A stretch of DNA of 64,000 nucleotides from Paenibacillus sp. CAA11 (lineage in GTDB: Bacteria > Bacillota > Bacilli > Paenibacillales > Paenibacillaceae), in the NCBI RefSeq assembly GCF_003060825.1, contig NZ_CP028922.1, positions 4,371,001 through 4,435,000 of the forward strand. The letters are read 5' to 3'. The notes under the pieces were generated by a model, which had not been told where the DNA came from, did not search any database, and saw only the letters and a list, made by a program, of their open reading frames with translations. The position numbers and the translations under genes are program-made. Shown here in pieces: positions 15,787 to 24,630 of this stretch (positions within the stretch are counted from its first letter, which is position 1; the number at the start of each line of letters is the position of its first letter).

Positions 15787-17864
15787 TGAGCATATGGGCT
15801 ACTCTCGGCATAGAACCTACTAATGATTCCCGCGAAATTAAGCGTGCTTATGCCCGGAAGCTGAAGCTGTTTCATCCCGAAAGTGACCCAGCAGGCTATC
15901 AGCGGCTGAGAGAAGCTTACGATGAAGCACTGCAGCTGGCGAAGCGGCAAGCAGCCATTCCTGATTGGGATGACGATGACGATAATGATTATGAAGAAGA
16001 GTGGCCTGATGCTATTGAAGAGCAGGAGCTTGAGGAACAGGAGCTTGGAGAGAATCAGGCCATCCCCCGCTCGCTGTTCATGAACGACAAAATACCGGAG
16101 GATGAAGAATCAGGAGACAGTACCTTGCGTCCATTCTCTCGCAATCTCTTCATTGAGGAGGAACCGCTGGAAGATGAAGAAGTAGGGGATACAATCATTC
16201 CCCCCCTCTCCCGCCCTCTCTTCTGGAATGATTCGAGGCCGGACCCTGAGTCAGAGCCGCATCCAGAAGAGTATAAGCTGAATCGCCGGAATCCCAATGA
16301 TGCCGAAGAGTTCCTTTCACGCTTCGAAGCGCTGTATCACCATTTTCAGGAACGAATTAACAAAGAGGCTTGGCTGAATCTGCTCAACGATAATATTCTA
16401 TGGGATCTGGAGCAGCAAGAACGCTTGTCGGAGCAGATGCTGGATTATCTAGACGAGCACCCTCATCTTCCCCCATCCATCTGGCAGCTGCTTGACAGCA
16501 CCTTCCATTGGAGTACGCAGGCCAAGCAGCACCCTGAACAGTTCGGGGAACTGTATCCGGATGTCTATTCCCGGTTGAACGGGCAGCGGTTCGAAACCGA
16601 TCAAGGCTATGTAGCACTAGGACTCGCAGGAGACATCGACCATGAGGAGTTTCTGTCTTACCGGGAGGAAGCCTGGCAGGCTTTGCTTCGCCTGAATTAC
16701 GAAGAGGCTGGAGAGCACCTCAAGGCATGCGCCCGAATCTTCTCTAATGAGCCAGACCTGATTCGGCTGCAGATTCATTACCATCGGCAGGTTGGTGAGC
16801 ATGAGCTGGCTATTCAGCTGTGCGGACTCAGTATTGAGCTCTATCCTGAGGTTAGGGACCCTTATCTTGTGCGAGCCTCCCTGCTTATTCAGGCAAGGCG
16901 TGCGCCTGAAGCTAAGGGGGACATTGAATACCTGCTGGAGTGGGAACCGGATCAGACAGATGTTCTGCACTGGGCTGGACAGTACCATATGCTTCAGGGC
17001 AGCTTCGATGAAGCACGTTCCATTTACCAGCGGCTTTTGGATCGTGACCCACGAGACACGCACGCTTTTGTAGCGTTATCCCATCTGGACGCTGACCGGC
17101 TTAAACAGGTTAAGAATGCAGAGGAACGGACGCGAATCCGGCAGCATCTGAACAAGCGCCCCTTGGCTGAGCGGATAAGAGACTTCTTCATCAGTCTGCT
17201 TGCCGCCAAATGGAAGGGGATCATTGTATTGGTTCTGCTGCACCTCTTCTTCTTCAACGCATTCACTGAACAAACTGGCTATAGCGTAGCAGGCTATATT
17301 CGGGAGCAGTTTAAAGAACCTGAAGTCCAACTCATTCATGATGCAGGTGAACTGGCAATCCTCGATTCCGAGCATAACTTCGTTCAACTAACACTGACAG
17401 ATGCGCAATACATCGACCTTTATCAGGTAATTGACGAGGATGGAGTCACTGATTACTTGCCTCTGGCAGAAGCCCAGAAACGCGGATTATTCACCGGTAA
17501 GCCCGGATATATATGCATAGGCAGGGTCGCCGACTCATATGTCGTTGCCAGCTTAAGCTATGAGCAGGCCAAGGAGGTTAATAAACGGGGGACGATAACA
17601 GTGACTGGAAATGCCCATCCACTCAGTGCCAGTCAATTGGACACCAAACTGTCGGAATGGATGAAGGAGAGACCCATTCAATCCAAGTGGATTTCAGCTT
17701 ATCCGCTGGCAAGCACCTATATTGATGCACAGGAAGATCCTAACCAACAATCCCTGCCAAAGGCGAACGGAATGGTCTGGATTTATGCTATTGCCGCCGT
17801 CATCTACTATATTCTGATCCTCCGGACCGCCCGAAGATTCTGGAGAGTCATGCGGTACAATTGA
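15786..17864 (+). CDS. J-domain/TPR membrane protein, HscC partner
   Basis: 692 residues. The N-terminus is a divergent J domain: IWATLGIEPTNDSREIKRAYARKL then HPESDP in place of the HPD tripeptide. Residues about 60-160 are very acidic. Residues about 300-450 contain TPR-like repeats (LIRLQIHYHRQVGEHELAIQL; GSFDEARSIYQRLLDRDP). A membrane helix is near 478-496 (GIIVLVLLHLFFFNAF) and another at the C-terminus. It overlaps hscC by one base, so is probably its dedicated co-chaperone, as DjlB/DjlC are for E. coli HscC. The HPE variant is consistent with a restricted partner. Confidence 0.8.
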   Translation: MSIWATLGIEPTNDSREIKRAYARKLKLFHPESDPAGYQRLREAYDEALQLAKRQAAIPDWDDDDDNDYEEEWPDAIEEQELEEQELGENQAIPRSLFMNDKIPEDEESGDSTLRPFSRNLFIEEEPLEDEEVGDTIIPPLSRPLFWNDSRPDPESEPHPEEYKLNRRNPNDAEEFLSRFEALYHHFQERINKEAWLNLLNDNILWDLEQQERLSEQMLDYLDEHPHLPPSIWQLLDSTFHWSTQAKQHPEQFGELYPDVYSRLNGQRFETDQGYVALGLAGDIDHEEFLSYREEAWQALLRLNYEEAGEHLKACARIFSNEPDLIRLQIHYHRQVGEHELAIQLCGLSIELYPEVRDPYLVRASLLIQARRAPEAKGDIEYLLEWEPDQTDVLHWAGQYHMLQGSFDEARSIYQRLLDRDPRDTHAFVALSHLDADRLKQVKNAEERTRIRQHLNKRPLAERIRDFFISLLAAKWKGIIVLVLLHLFFFNAFTEQTGYSVAGYIREQFKEPEVQLIHDAGELAILDSEHNFVQLTLTDAQYIDLYQVIDEDGVTDYLPLAEAQKRGLFTGKPGYICIGRVADSYVVASLSYEQAKEVNKRGTITVTGNAHPLSASQLDTKLSEWMKERPIQSKWISAYPLASTYIDAQEDPNQQSLPKANGMVWIYAIAAVIYYILILRTARRFWRVMRYN

Positions 17865-17883
17865 GAATAGGAGGTTAACTAAG

Positions 17884-18516
17884 GTGATTATACCCCAGCG
17901 TACTTTGCAGTATTGGGAGCATGCGCTGATTTCCATTGGCACGACCGGGAATCATGCTTACTTCTTTCAGCAAAATCCCGATCTGGCGTTTAGGAACGAG
18001 AAAGAGATTAAAGAGGAAATGATGCCTGCTTGGGATATCACCGACTCCGAATCTCTCAAGCATCATATCCAGTGGCTGCTCACGGAAGGACACCGTAAGG
18101 AATTCGAGTTAACCGCTGCACGGCTGGCTTGCCTTCCACAGGAAGCGCGGAACGATTATGTCCGAAATTTTTCCGAAAGTGAACAGGAGCTGGCCAGACT
18201 CTATGTAGTCCACAAATATTTCAGACGGCTTCCTCCGACGACCATTGCTGCCCACGATTTTCTATACGCCACCTACTACAGCTCGGCAGGCTGCAGAATC
18301 CGGTATTTAACGGAGTCTGAGAAATGGGGCTTCATCTCGCTGGCCGTGAGTGCAATCAAGAAACATTACAGAGGTTGGGATGAACTGATCAGCGCCTTCC
18401 ATGTTGGTGTTATGTATGTTGCCGGACAACAGATCGTTGAGCCGCATCTAAAGGTGCAGGGAAAGCTGCTGACCTCCCGAAAAAGCCCTTTATACAAGAT
18501 AAATTTCTGGTCTTAA
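17884..18516 (+). CDS. DUF1266-like protein
   Basis: 210 residues, function unknown. The C-terminal half (YDFLYATYYSSAGCRIRYLTESEKWGFI region, then HVGVMYVAGQ) resembles the DUF1266 family, whose E. coli members YbeR and YbeU sit in the hscC-djlB-djlC locus. No membrane segment or catalytic motif is seen. The start is GTG at 17884, after AGGAGG, 19 bases beyond the J-protein stop, so it is the third gene of the operon. The DUF1266 assignment rests on resemblance plus context and is moderately sure. Confidence 0.68.
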   Translation: MIIPQRTLQYWEHALISIGTTGNHAYFFQQNPDLAFRNEKEIKEEMMPAWDITDSESLKHHIQWLLTEGHRKEFELTAARLACLPQEARNDYVRNFSESEQELARLYVVHKYFRRLPPTTIAAHDFLYATYYSSAGCRIRYLTESEKWGFISLAVSAIKKHYRGWDELISAFHVGVMYVAGQQIVEPHLKVQGKLLTSRKSPLYKINFWS

Positions 18517-18528
18517 TTATCTATACAA

Positions 18529-18558
18529 GTAAGAGCGTCCAAGTGTGGACGCTCTTAC
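18529..18558. terminator. convergent-gene hairpin, likely bidirectional terminator
   Basis: Perfect 13-bp stem GTAAGAGCGTCCA with loop AGTG, placed 12 bases after the chaperone operon and before the converging DUF3243 gene. Neither side has a good T-run, so efficiency is uncertain. Confidence 0.6.
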
Positions 18559-18606
18559 TCATTCCAGCTGAAAAGCCAGCCCTAGGCTGCTCGCGGCTGC
18601 CGTATA

Positions 18607-18951
18607 TTATTTAGAAGCTTGGGCCAGGCGAACCAGCATATGCGCCAGCGCATGCTGCTGCTCTTTGTCGCCAACCTTCCAAAGCTCCTGCAGAAGCTTC
18701 TCTTCCGAGTTCCGCGGCTCTTCCTTGGCGGCGAGATAACCGGCCACCTTCTCCGCAGCTTTGGCCATGACTTCCTCGTTCAAGCCAATATTTTTCGCCA
18801 TCTCAATCTTGTTGCCTAAATAACTCTTAAATGCATCAAAGCTCTCCAGAATGCTGTCCTTTTTGCCATCGTCTATCCGATTCAGTGCGTCATCGACTCT
18901 GTTCAGCGCTACTTCGCCCTCCTTATTCACAACATGATTATGCTCTGCCAT
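18607..18951 (-). CDS. DUF3243 family protein
   Basis: About 114 residues, function unknown. The C-terminal 85 residues match the DUF3243 (B. subtilis YmfJ) pattern: ILESFDAFKSYLGNKI, then EEKLLQELWKVGDKEQQHALAHMLVRL. About 30 polar N-terminal residues precede that domain, more than in YmfJ. The ATG at 18951 follows AGAGGAGG; an upstream in-frame ATG at 18981 has no ribosome site. It is a cytoplasmic single-gene unit converging on the chaperone operon. Confidence 0.82.
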   Translation of the reverse strand: MAEHNHVVNKEGEVALNRVDDALNRIDDGKKDSILESFDAFKSYLGNKIEMAKNIGLNEEVMAKAAEKVAGYLAAKEEPRNSEEKLLQELWKVGDKEQQHALAHMLVRLAQASK

Positions 18952-19096
18952 TTCTAACGCCTCCTCTGAATTGTGATGCACTTTATTTAGGACCTCTTTT
19001 AGGTACAGTAGTACTTACCCCGCCCAGTTGTAATGCAAACTCTCCCCTGAAAAACAAAGCTTCCCGCCCGCTATGTAAAAGAAAGCGTCCAAAGGC

Positions 19097-19149
19097 AAGA
19101 AAAGCAGGCTTAACCCTTGCCGCAACACGGCGGGGGTTAAGCCTGCTTT
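19097..19149 (-). terminator. strong intrinsic terminator after the M15 peptidase gene
   Basis: Very long stem (AAAGCAGGCTTAACCC... with its complement, arms about 19101-19149, loop AACAC) followed on the minus strand by TTTTCTT. It lies 23 bases past the peptidase stop. Confidence 0.85.
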
Positions 19150-19171
19150 AGGTAAGCACTACACTACCGGA

Positions 19172-20092
19172 TCATTTGGCGACCGGTACAGCATTATAGT
19201 ATTCTTCAAGGGTGATACCCCGTTTGGCAATGTCGGCGGCAATCTCCTTGCCAACATAGCGAAGGTGCCAAGGCTCATACTTATAGCCGGTAATGGCGTC
19301 CTTCCCCTCCGGATAGCGAATGATAAATCCATACTCGCTGACATGATCAGCAAGCCATTTTGCCTCCTTCGTCTCTCCGAAGCAGTCCTCTGCGGCACAT
19401 CTGCCGTCACTTGCCGATACGTCGATAGCTAGTCCCGTTTCGTGCTCACTGTGCCCGGGAACTGCGCTATAAGTCTTGGCCTTCTCCTCGCCATCCTTCT
19501 TCACGTATCGGTTAAACAGCGTCGTCTGCGTCTTATGTGACCGATAAGCGGAAACCCCTGCCAGATAAATGCCGTCTTTCTTAGCTCCAGCAAACATCTC
19601 CTCCAGCGCCGTCGCTGCTTCCTTACGCATCATCCGCTTCTCAATCTTGTCCTTGAAGGTGAACGGTACGTCAGGATAAACCAAATCCTGCGGCGTATAA
19701 TCCTCGGGCAGCGCAAACTCCTTGTTTACAAGTACCGCCATGCTCTTTGGATTTGCTGCAGCCGCCTGGTCCGGCTCTGCCGCCGAGTCCTGGTGATCTC
19801 CTGTCTCGGTGACAGGCTCGGATACACGATTTTCGCTATTCGAAGTTGCATCCTCTCCGTCCTTGCCCGTATCCGCTGCAGGCGATTTCGCATCTCCTGA
19901 CGCGTCGCCTTCGGCCGGAGCCGTCACAGGGTCCGTAATCCCTTCCTGAGTCTGACCATCACTACTATTCCCATTCGTGCTGGTATTGCCGTTGCCCTTG
20001 CCACAGGCCGCAAGCAGAGCTGCAGCCAGCAGCAGCACAACTAGAACGGCCACATAGGAACGGCTTCCCTTAGGCTTCTTACTTCTAATCAT
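19172..20092 (-). CDS. M15-family D,D-/L,D-carboxypeptidase lipoprotein (VanY/LdcB-like)
   Basis: About 306 residues. The N-terminus is a lipoprotein signal (VAVLVVLLLAAALLAAC) with lipobox LAAC, followed by a 100-residue Ser/Asp/Glu-rich linker. The C-terminal VanY domain has SAYRSHKTQ, then PGHSEHETGLAIDVS (zinc ligands His and Asp in SxHxxGxAxD) and EPWHLRYVG (catalytic Glu and third zinc ligand His). It should trim peptidoglycan stem peptides on the outer membrane face. I choose the ATG at 20092, nine bases after GGGAGG; the ATG at 20101 would abut the ribosome site. Confidence 0.92.
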   Translation of the reverse strand: MIRSKKPKGSRSYVAVLVVLLLAAALLAACGKGNGNTSTNGNSSDGQTQEGITDPVTAPAEGDASGDAKSPAADTGKDGEDATSNSENRVSEPVTETGDHQDSAAEPDQAAAANPKSMAVLVNKEFALPEDYTPQDLVYPDVPFTFKDKIEKRMMRKEAATALEEMFAGAKKDGIYLAGVSAYRSHKTQTTLFNRYVKKDGEEKAKTYSAVPGHSEHETGLAIDVSASDGRCAAEDCFGETKEAKWLADHVSEYGFIIRYPEGKDAITGYKYEPWHLRYVGKEIAADIAKRGITLEEYYNAVPVAK

Positions 20093-20203
20093 TGCTGACA
20101 TCCTCCCTCTCTCACTCTCCGGGTGCCCGTTGTCTCTCTATACCTTAATTCGACTGCATCCAATCCAATCTATGCAGAATGAGCCACTATGCGGCCTTCC
20201 AGC

Positions 20204-21640
20204 TTAACGCCCCCGGCGGCCTCCGCCTCCTCGAGACCCGCTTCTGCCGCTGCCTCCACTGCCTCCGCTGCTCCCTCGGCTCTCACCGCGACGGCCCCGG
20301 CCGCCTTGACCCTCGCTGCCTTTGCCTCGATTACCGCGGCCGCCTTGCTGCTTGGAGCCGTCTTGACGGCCTTCTCCCCGGCGGCCTCCTGCATTGCGGC
20401 CCTCGCCGCGGCGGCCTCCGCTGCGCCCGCCTGCGGCAGTGTTCGGCTGCTTGGCACGCCCTTCACCCTGACCCTGCTTACGCCCGCTTCCTTCCGGCTG
20501 GCCTTCACGCTTCACCAAGCCGGAGGCTTCATAGCGCTGTCTTTCAATACGCTGAGAAATACCGCGCTCAATGTCCCGCAGCTCCGGCAGGTCTCTCGGC
20601 GCCACAAAGGTTACAGCGAGCCCTTTGCCCCCAGCCCGGCCCGTCCGGCCGATCCGATGCACATAGCTCTCCGCATCATGAGGAATATCGTAGTTGTAGA
20701 CATGTGTCACGCCCTCTACGTCGATCCCCCGCGCCGCTACATCCGTGGCTACCAGCAGCTGAAGCTTGGCGTCGCGGAAAGCGCGCATCACCTGCTCACG
20801 CTTGGACTGCGACAGATCGCCGTGCAGCTCGTCTGAGGCATACCCTGCCTCCTGCAGAGCCTCATTCAGCGTCTTCGCCCGGCGCTTGGTGCGGCAGAAG
20901 ATGACGGCCAGATAAGGACGATCGCGTTCAATCATCATCTGGAGTGCATCCTGCTTGGAGCGGTCGGTGCACTCAATGACAAGCTGGCGGATGTTGTCCA
21001 GCGGAATATCCGAGCCTGAAGAAATTCGAATGTCCTTAGGCGTCTTCATGTAGTTCCGGGCCAGACGCCGGATGCCGTCCGGCATGGTGGCAGAGAACAG
21101 CATCGTCTGCCTGCGCTTTGGCGTAGCATTGATCAGCTGCTCGACTTCATTGAGAAAGCCCATATGCAGCATCTGATCGGCCTCGTCAAGCACAAGCATC
21201 GTTACGCCGCCCAGCTGGAGCGAGCCGCGGCGCAGATGATCGAGCAGGCGCCCCGGCGTGCCGATCACGAGATGGCTCCCGCCTTCAAGCTTGCGCAGCT
21301 GGCGTTCCACGTCCTGACCGCCGTAAGCGGCCAGCAGATTTACCCCAGGCCGCCCGGCAGCCAGCTTGCGCGCCTCGGCCGTCACCTGAATCGCAAGCTC
21401 ACGCGTCGGTGTAATAATCAGTGCCTGCGGCTGCGGCTTAGCTGGATTAATTCGTTCGAATATCGGTAAAAGGAAGGCAAGTGTCTTGCCAGTCCCCGTC
21501 TGGGCCTGGGCAATGACGTCTCCGCCCGCTAGCAGCTCAGGAAGCGCCGCTTCCTGCACAGGCGTAGGTTTAACAATCCCCTGACTTCTAAGAATATCAT
21601 TCAAAGCTGGCAATATGCCGAATTGCTGAAATGTCGTCAA
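20204..21640 (-). CDS. DEAD-box RNA helicase with RGG-rich tail
   Basis: About 478 residues. All helicase motifs are present: Q motif KPTPVQ, AQTGTGKT, PTRELAIQ, DEAD, SAT, then HGDLSQSKRE, TDVAARGID and HRIGRTGR. The last 95 residues are a low-complexity Gly/Arg tail (GGRRGEGR, RGRRGESRG, GSRGGGGRRGR) expected to bind RNA without sequence specificity. It resembles CshA/CshB RNA-decay and ribosome-assembly helicases. TTG at 21640 is the best start (GAGGTGA six bases upstream, giving MTTFQ as in CshA); a GTG three codons earlier overlaps that ribosome site. It is monocistronic. Confidence 0.92.
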   Translation of the reverse strand: MTTFQQFGILPALNDILRSQGIVKPTPVQEAALPELLAGGDVIAQAQTGTGKTLAFLLPIFERINPAKPQPQALIITPTRELAIQVTAEARKLAAGRPGVNLLAAYGGQDVERQLRKLEGGSHLVIGTPGRLLDHLRRGSLQLGGVTMLVLDEADQMLHMGFLNEVEQLINATPKRRQTMLFSATMPDGIRRLARNYMKTPKDIRISSGSDIPLDNIRQLVIECTDRSKQDALQMMIERDRPYLAVIFCRTKRRAKTLNEALQEAGYASDELHGDLSQSKREQVMRAFRDAKLQLLVATDVAARGIDVEGVTHVYNYDIPHDAESYVHRIGRTGRAGGKGLAVTFVAPRDLPELRDIERGISQRIERQRYEASGLVKREGQPEGSGRKQGQGEGRAKQPNTAAGGRSGGRRGEGRNAGGRRGEGRQDGSKQQGGRGNRGKGSEGQGGRGRRGESRGSSGGSGGSGRSGSRGGGGRRGR

Positions 21641-21711
21641 TCCGTTCACCTCATTATTTATTGGGCCTGCTTACGACCCGCAGACTTATTGTAACAAGGA
21701 TCGACACAAAT

Positions 21712-21748
21712 CAAAAGTCCGGGCGGCATAAACAAATGCCGCCCGGAC
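21712..21748 (-). terminator. strong intrinsic terminator after the UbiB-like gene
   Basis: Perfect stem GTCCGGGCGGCAT with its complement (21717-21748), loop AAACAA, followed on the minus strand by TTTTG. It is 12 bases past the UbiB-like stop. Confidence 0.9.
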
Positions 21749-21760
21749 GAATATCAAACG

Positions 21761-23434
21761 CTAGAACCGCCCTGATTTGAAGATGGAGTACAGCAGCCAG
21801 ATGAACATCAATGCAGCTATAATAAATCCAATCTCTATGGCTGGAATATCCCACAATACGGTAGGCTGACGGGACAAGGAGGAGCCGATGATCAAGCCGA
21901 CCATAATAATACTGAAGGCAAGCAGCACAATGCTGAATGATAGACGATTGCTGATCTGATCCAGCTTGCGCAGAAATTTGTCCGCCTCGGGAAGGTCCAT
22001 CTCAACCCTGACCTTCCCTTTACCGAGTAGAGCCGATAACCGCCGAGCCTGTCGCGGCAGCTCTGTGAGCGTATCGGCAACTTCAGCAGCACCCTCTGCC
22101 AGCTTGCCTCGAAGTCGGCTGGGACTGTATTTCTCCTTAAGCAGCCTTCGGCCAAAGGGCTCGGCCAAATCCAGAATACGGAGCGACGGCTCCAAATTCA
22201 GGGCCACACCTTCCATCGTAAGCAGAGCCTTGCCCAGTATGACCAGATCGGCTGGAAGAACAATCCGATGACGCTGGGCGGTAGCAAGCAGATCATTCAG
22301 GGCTTCCCCCAAACGAATCTCCGAGAAAGGAATGTCATAATACTGCTCTCTCATTCGGTCCAGCTCTCTGTACAGCCCGTCCTGGTCTGTCGAATCGTCC
22401 AGCAGTCCCATGCGAACGATCGCCCGCACCATACCGCTGGTATTGCGGCGCATCAGCGCAATGATAAGAGAGCTCAGCTGGTCCTTCATGTCAGAGCTGA
22501 GCCGCCCAACCATCCCAAAATCTATGAAAGCCAGGCTTCCATCCTCCCGAATCATCAGATTCCCGGGATGCGGGTCCGCATGGAAGAAGCCGCCGATGAA
22601 GATCTGATGCAGCATTGCGTTCACCAGATGTTCCGCAATCTGCCTTAGGTTCCGCCCCTGCAAAGCAAGTTCCGCGGTTCGGTTTAGATGCGTGCCCTCC
22701 ACAAACTCCATGGTCAGCACTTTGGAGGTAGTATAATGCCAATATATTGCGGGAATATGTACGACCGGGTCCTCTTTGAACTGCAGCCCGATCTTCTCTG
22801 TGTTCCTGCCTTCCCTGCTGTAATCCAGCTCTGCCTTCATGGATTCGGAGAATTCATGAACCATCTGGGGAACTTGATATGGGTCCACCCAGCGCAAATG
22901 GCGGCGGGCCAGCTCGGTCAGATCATGCAGGATCTGCAGATCTCGTTCAACCATCGGCACAATGCCCGGACGCTGAACCTTGATCGCGACCTCCTCGCCG
23001 CTTAACAGTGTGGCCCGATGAACCTGTCCGATAGATGCAGCAGCGATCGGCTTCGTATCAAATCGGGCCAGCAGCTCTTTAACGGGAGCGCCCAGCTCAT
23101 GCTCCAGAATCTCCTCTACCTCCTCTGCCGAGAAGGGAGGAACCTGATCCTGAAGCTTAACCAGCTCATGGATAAATTCTGGCGGCAGCAGATCCGATCT
23201 TGTGCTGGCCAGCTGACCCAGCTTCACAAAGGTTGGGCCCAGCTCCTCCAGCACCAGCCTAAGCCGCTCCGCAACTGTCCGGCTCTCCCTAGGCTCTTGG
23301 TGCAGGATCCATTTTCGCGGCAGTGAGAGGGCACGAATAAGGCCTAATTCCTCGACCATATAGCCAAAGCCATGGCGCATAAGCGCCATGGCGATCTCGC
23401 GATACCGGCCCGCGTGCCGGATTAGAATACCCAT
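21761..23434 (-). CDS. UbiB/ABC1 atypical kinase family membrane protein
   Basis: 557 residues. Hallmarks of the UbiB/ADCK family are present: KxGQ motif KLGQLASTRSDLLP near residue 71, Ala-rich loop AAASIGQVHRA near 130, VAIKVQRPG, HADPHPGN near 288 and FIDFGMVG near 303. Two C-terminal membrane helices (LSFSIVLLAFSIIMVGLIIG and FIIAALMFIWLLYSIF) anchor it. Family members support isoprenoid-quinone or lipid homeostasis by an ATPase activity. It follows the coiled-coil phasin-like gene by three bases and is probably coupled to it. The exact substrate in Firmicutes is unknown. Confidence 0.9.
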   Translation of the reverse strand: MGILIRHAGRYREIAMALMRHGFGYMVEELGLIRALSLPRKWILHQEPRESRTVAERLRLVLEELGPTFVKLGQLASTRSDLLPPEFIHELVKLQDQVPPFSAEEVEEILEHELGAPVKELLARFDTKPIAAASIGQVHRATLLSGEEVAIKVQRPGIVPMVERDLQILHDLTELARRHLRWVDPYQVPQMVHEFSESMKAELDYSREGRNTEKIGLQFKEDPVVHIPAIYWHYTTSKVLTMEFVEGTHLNRTAELALQGRNLRQIAEHLVNAMLHQIFIGGFFHADPHPGNLMIREDGSLAFIDFGMVGRLSSDMKDQLSSLIIALMRRNTSGMVRAIVRMGLLDDSTDQDGLYRELDRMREQYYDIPFSEIRLGEALNDLLATAQRHRIVLPADLVILGKALLTMEGVALNLEPSLRILDLAEPFGRRLLKEKYSPSRLRGKLAEGAAEVADTLTELPRQARRLSALLGKGKVRVEMDLPEADKFLRKLDQISNRLSFSIVLLAFSIIMVGLIIGSSLSRQPTVLWDIPAIEIGFIIAALMFIWLLYSIFKSGRF

Positions 23435-23437
23435 CGC

Positions 23438-23752
23438 TTAAGACTTGCTTCGCTCAAGCTCGGCAACCTTAAGCTCAAGCTCCGCCACCCGCTTGTGCAG
23501 CGACTCCAGCTCCTGACTGCTTGCGCTCCCCAAATCCTGAAGGGCACGCTTTACCTGCTCGGAGACAAGCTCTTTCAGGCGGATCTGTTCCTCTTCTCCG
23601 CGTTCAACCAGTCGGTTTATGAGCTCCTTGGACTCCGCGGGAGCAAGCTCTCCGCGCTTGACGAGATCATCGACGATCTTCTCCACTTTCTCTTTACTGA
23701 CAATCGTCAGGCCTAAGCCCAAAGAGACGGCTTTCTTCAACAAATCACTCAT
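23438..23752 (-). CDS. phasin-like coiled-coil protein
   Basis: About 104 residues, almost entirely charged helix with heptad-like spacing (KEKVEKIVDDLVKRGEL; ELESLHKRVAELELKVAEL). It resembles the short PhaF/phasin-family proteins often found next to UbiB genes in Firmicutes. The N-terminal LLKKAVSLGLGLTIV is amphipathic and may contact membrane. I choose the ATG at 23752 (GAAGGA eight bases upstream); the ATG at 23761 abuts the ribosome site. It is the first gene of a two-gene operon with the UbiB kinase, and a polymer-granule role is not implied here. Confidence 0.72.
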   Translation of the reverse strand: MSDLLKKAVSLGLGLTIVSKEKVEKIVDDLVKRGELAPAESKELINRLVERGEEEQIRLKELVSEQVKRALQDLGSASSQELESLHKRVAELELKVAELERSKS

Positions 23753-23778
23753 CACAAACATCCTTCCTTCGGTTTATT

Positions 23779-23872
23779 GATATAGATTGAACCAAAGCTT
23801 TACATGAACTTTCGATATATAACGGCCTAATACGGCGCCCTATAACATTCAATTCTTTAGTTCATTCTATAG
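23779..23872 (-). repeat. MITE-like element, copy A (reverse orientation)
   Basis: 94-bp copy of a repeat also found at 35673-35767 and 59556-59648. Terminal arms GATATAGATTGAACCAAAG and CTTTAGTTCATTCTATAG are imperfect inverted repeats; the core includes GGCCTAATACGG. It occupies the intergenic space upstream of the phasin-like gene and carries no ORF. Confidence 0.8.
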
Positions 23873-23916
23873 AGAAGCGCAAAATAACAAAGCAGTCATA
23901 CAGCCTTAGCAAAAGT

Positions 23917-24558
23917 CTACCCCGGATAATGGCCGGCCCATTTGGCAGCCTGCAGCACAAGCTTGCGGTACTCCGGATGCTTAAAGGAGCCTTCATCATG
24001 GCCCGGCATCAAATACACAATCCGGCCAAGGCCGTAAGCATGCGCCCATGCTGCAGGATGCAGCTCCCCTTCTTCCTCGTATTCCATCAGGATCGTCTTC
24101 TCCGTGAAGGGATCAAATTCAAAGCGGTAAGGCTCCTCATCGATCTCAAACGGCTCTATCCCTTGCAGAATATCATGCTCCGGAGCGGATACTCTTAAAG
24201 ACAGCTGCCGTCGGCTCGGATGTCCTGTAAACTTCGCACCCATCAATTGGGCCACCTCATAGCGGTCCTGAATCCCAATGCCCTGATGCAGCACCAACAG
24301 CCCCCCTCCCTGGCTTACAAAAGACAGTAAACCAGAGGTCTCTCTAAGGGACAGCTTATCGCTCCAGTTCTCAATATATGAAATGCACAGATCGTAGCCT
24401 GTAATATTCCCCGGCTCCAGCATCTGCTGATTCTCTGTACACTGCACACTAAAATGGTCCTGCAGGGTATGTGTAATTTCCCTGTCAACTCCCTGCAAGG
24501 GATGAAATTTAGGATGTGTATAATTACCGACCAGCAGTGCCTTCTTACGTATCATCAT
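23917..24558 (-). CDS. ThuA-domain protein
   Basis: 213 residues, class I glutamine-amidotransferase-like fold of the ThuA family. Features are the N-terminal strand KALLVGNYTHPKFHPLQG, YDLCISYIENW, the glycine-rich elbow FVSQGGGLLVLHQG and the C-terminal YGLGRIVYLMPGHDEGSFKHPEYRKLV. ThuA proteins are linked to sugar (trehalose) oxidation and modification, but many have unknown roles; no sugar genes flank this one. The ATG at 24558 follows AGGAGGAG. It is on the same strand as the hemD-like gene upstream. Confidence 0.85.
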   Translation of the reverse strand: MMIRKKALLVGNYTHPKFHPLQGVDREITHTLQDHFSVQCTENQQMLEPGNITGYDLCISYIENWSDKLSLRETSGLLSFVSQGGGLLVLHQGIGIQDRYEVAQLMGAKFTGHPSRRQLSLRVSAPEHDILQGIEPFEIDEEPYRFEFDPFTEKTILMEYEEEGELHPAAWAHAYGLGRIVYLMPGHDEGSFKHPEYRKLVLQAAKWAGHYPG

Positions 24559-24630
24559 CTGTACTCCTCCTATTCCTTAGGTCAGCTGTGAGAGTCTTAC
24601 CCTATCAGCACACCTTATCTCATGGCCCTT

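Noticed and set aside
20179-20904. Long plus-strand open frames opposite the DEAD-box helicase C-terminus
   Set aside because: They mirror the Gly/Arg-rich tail in the other strand, have Ser/Ala/Pro/Leu-rich low-complexity translations and no ribosome sites.
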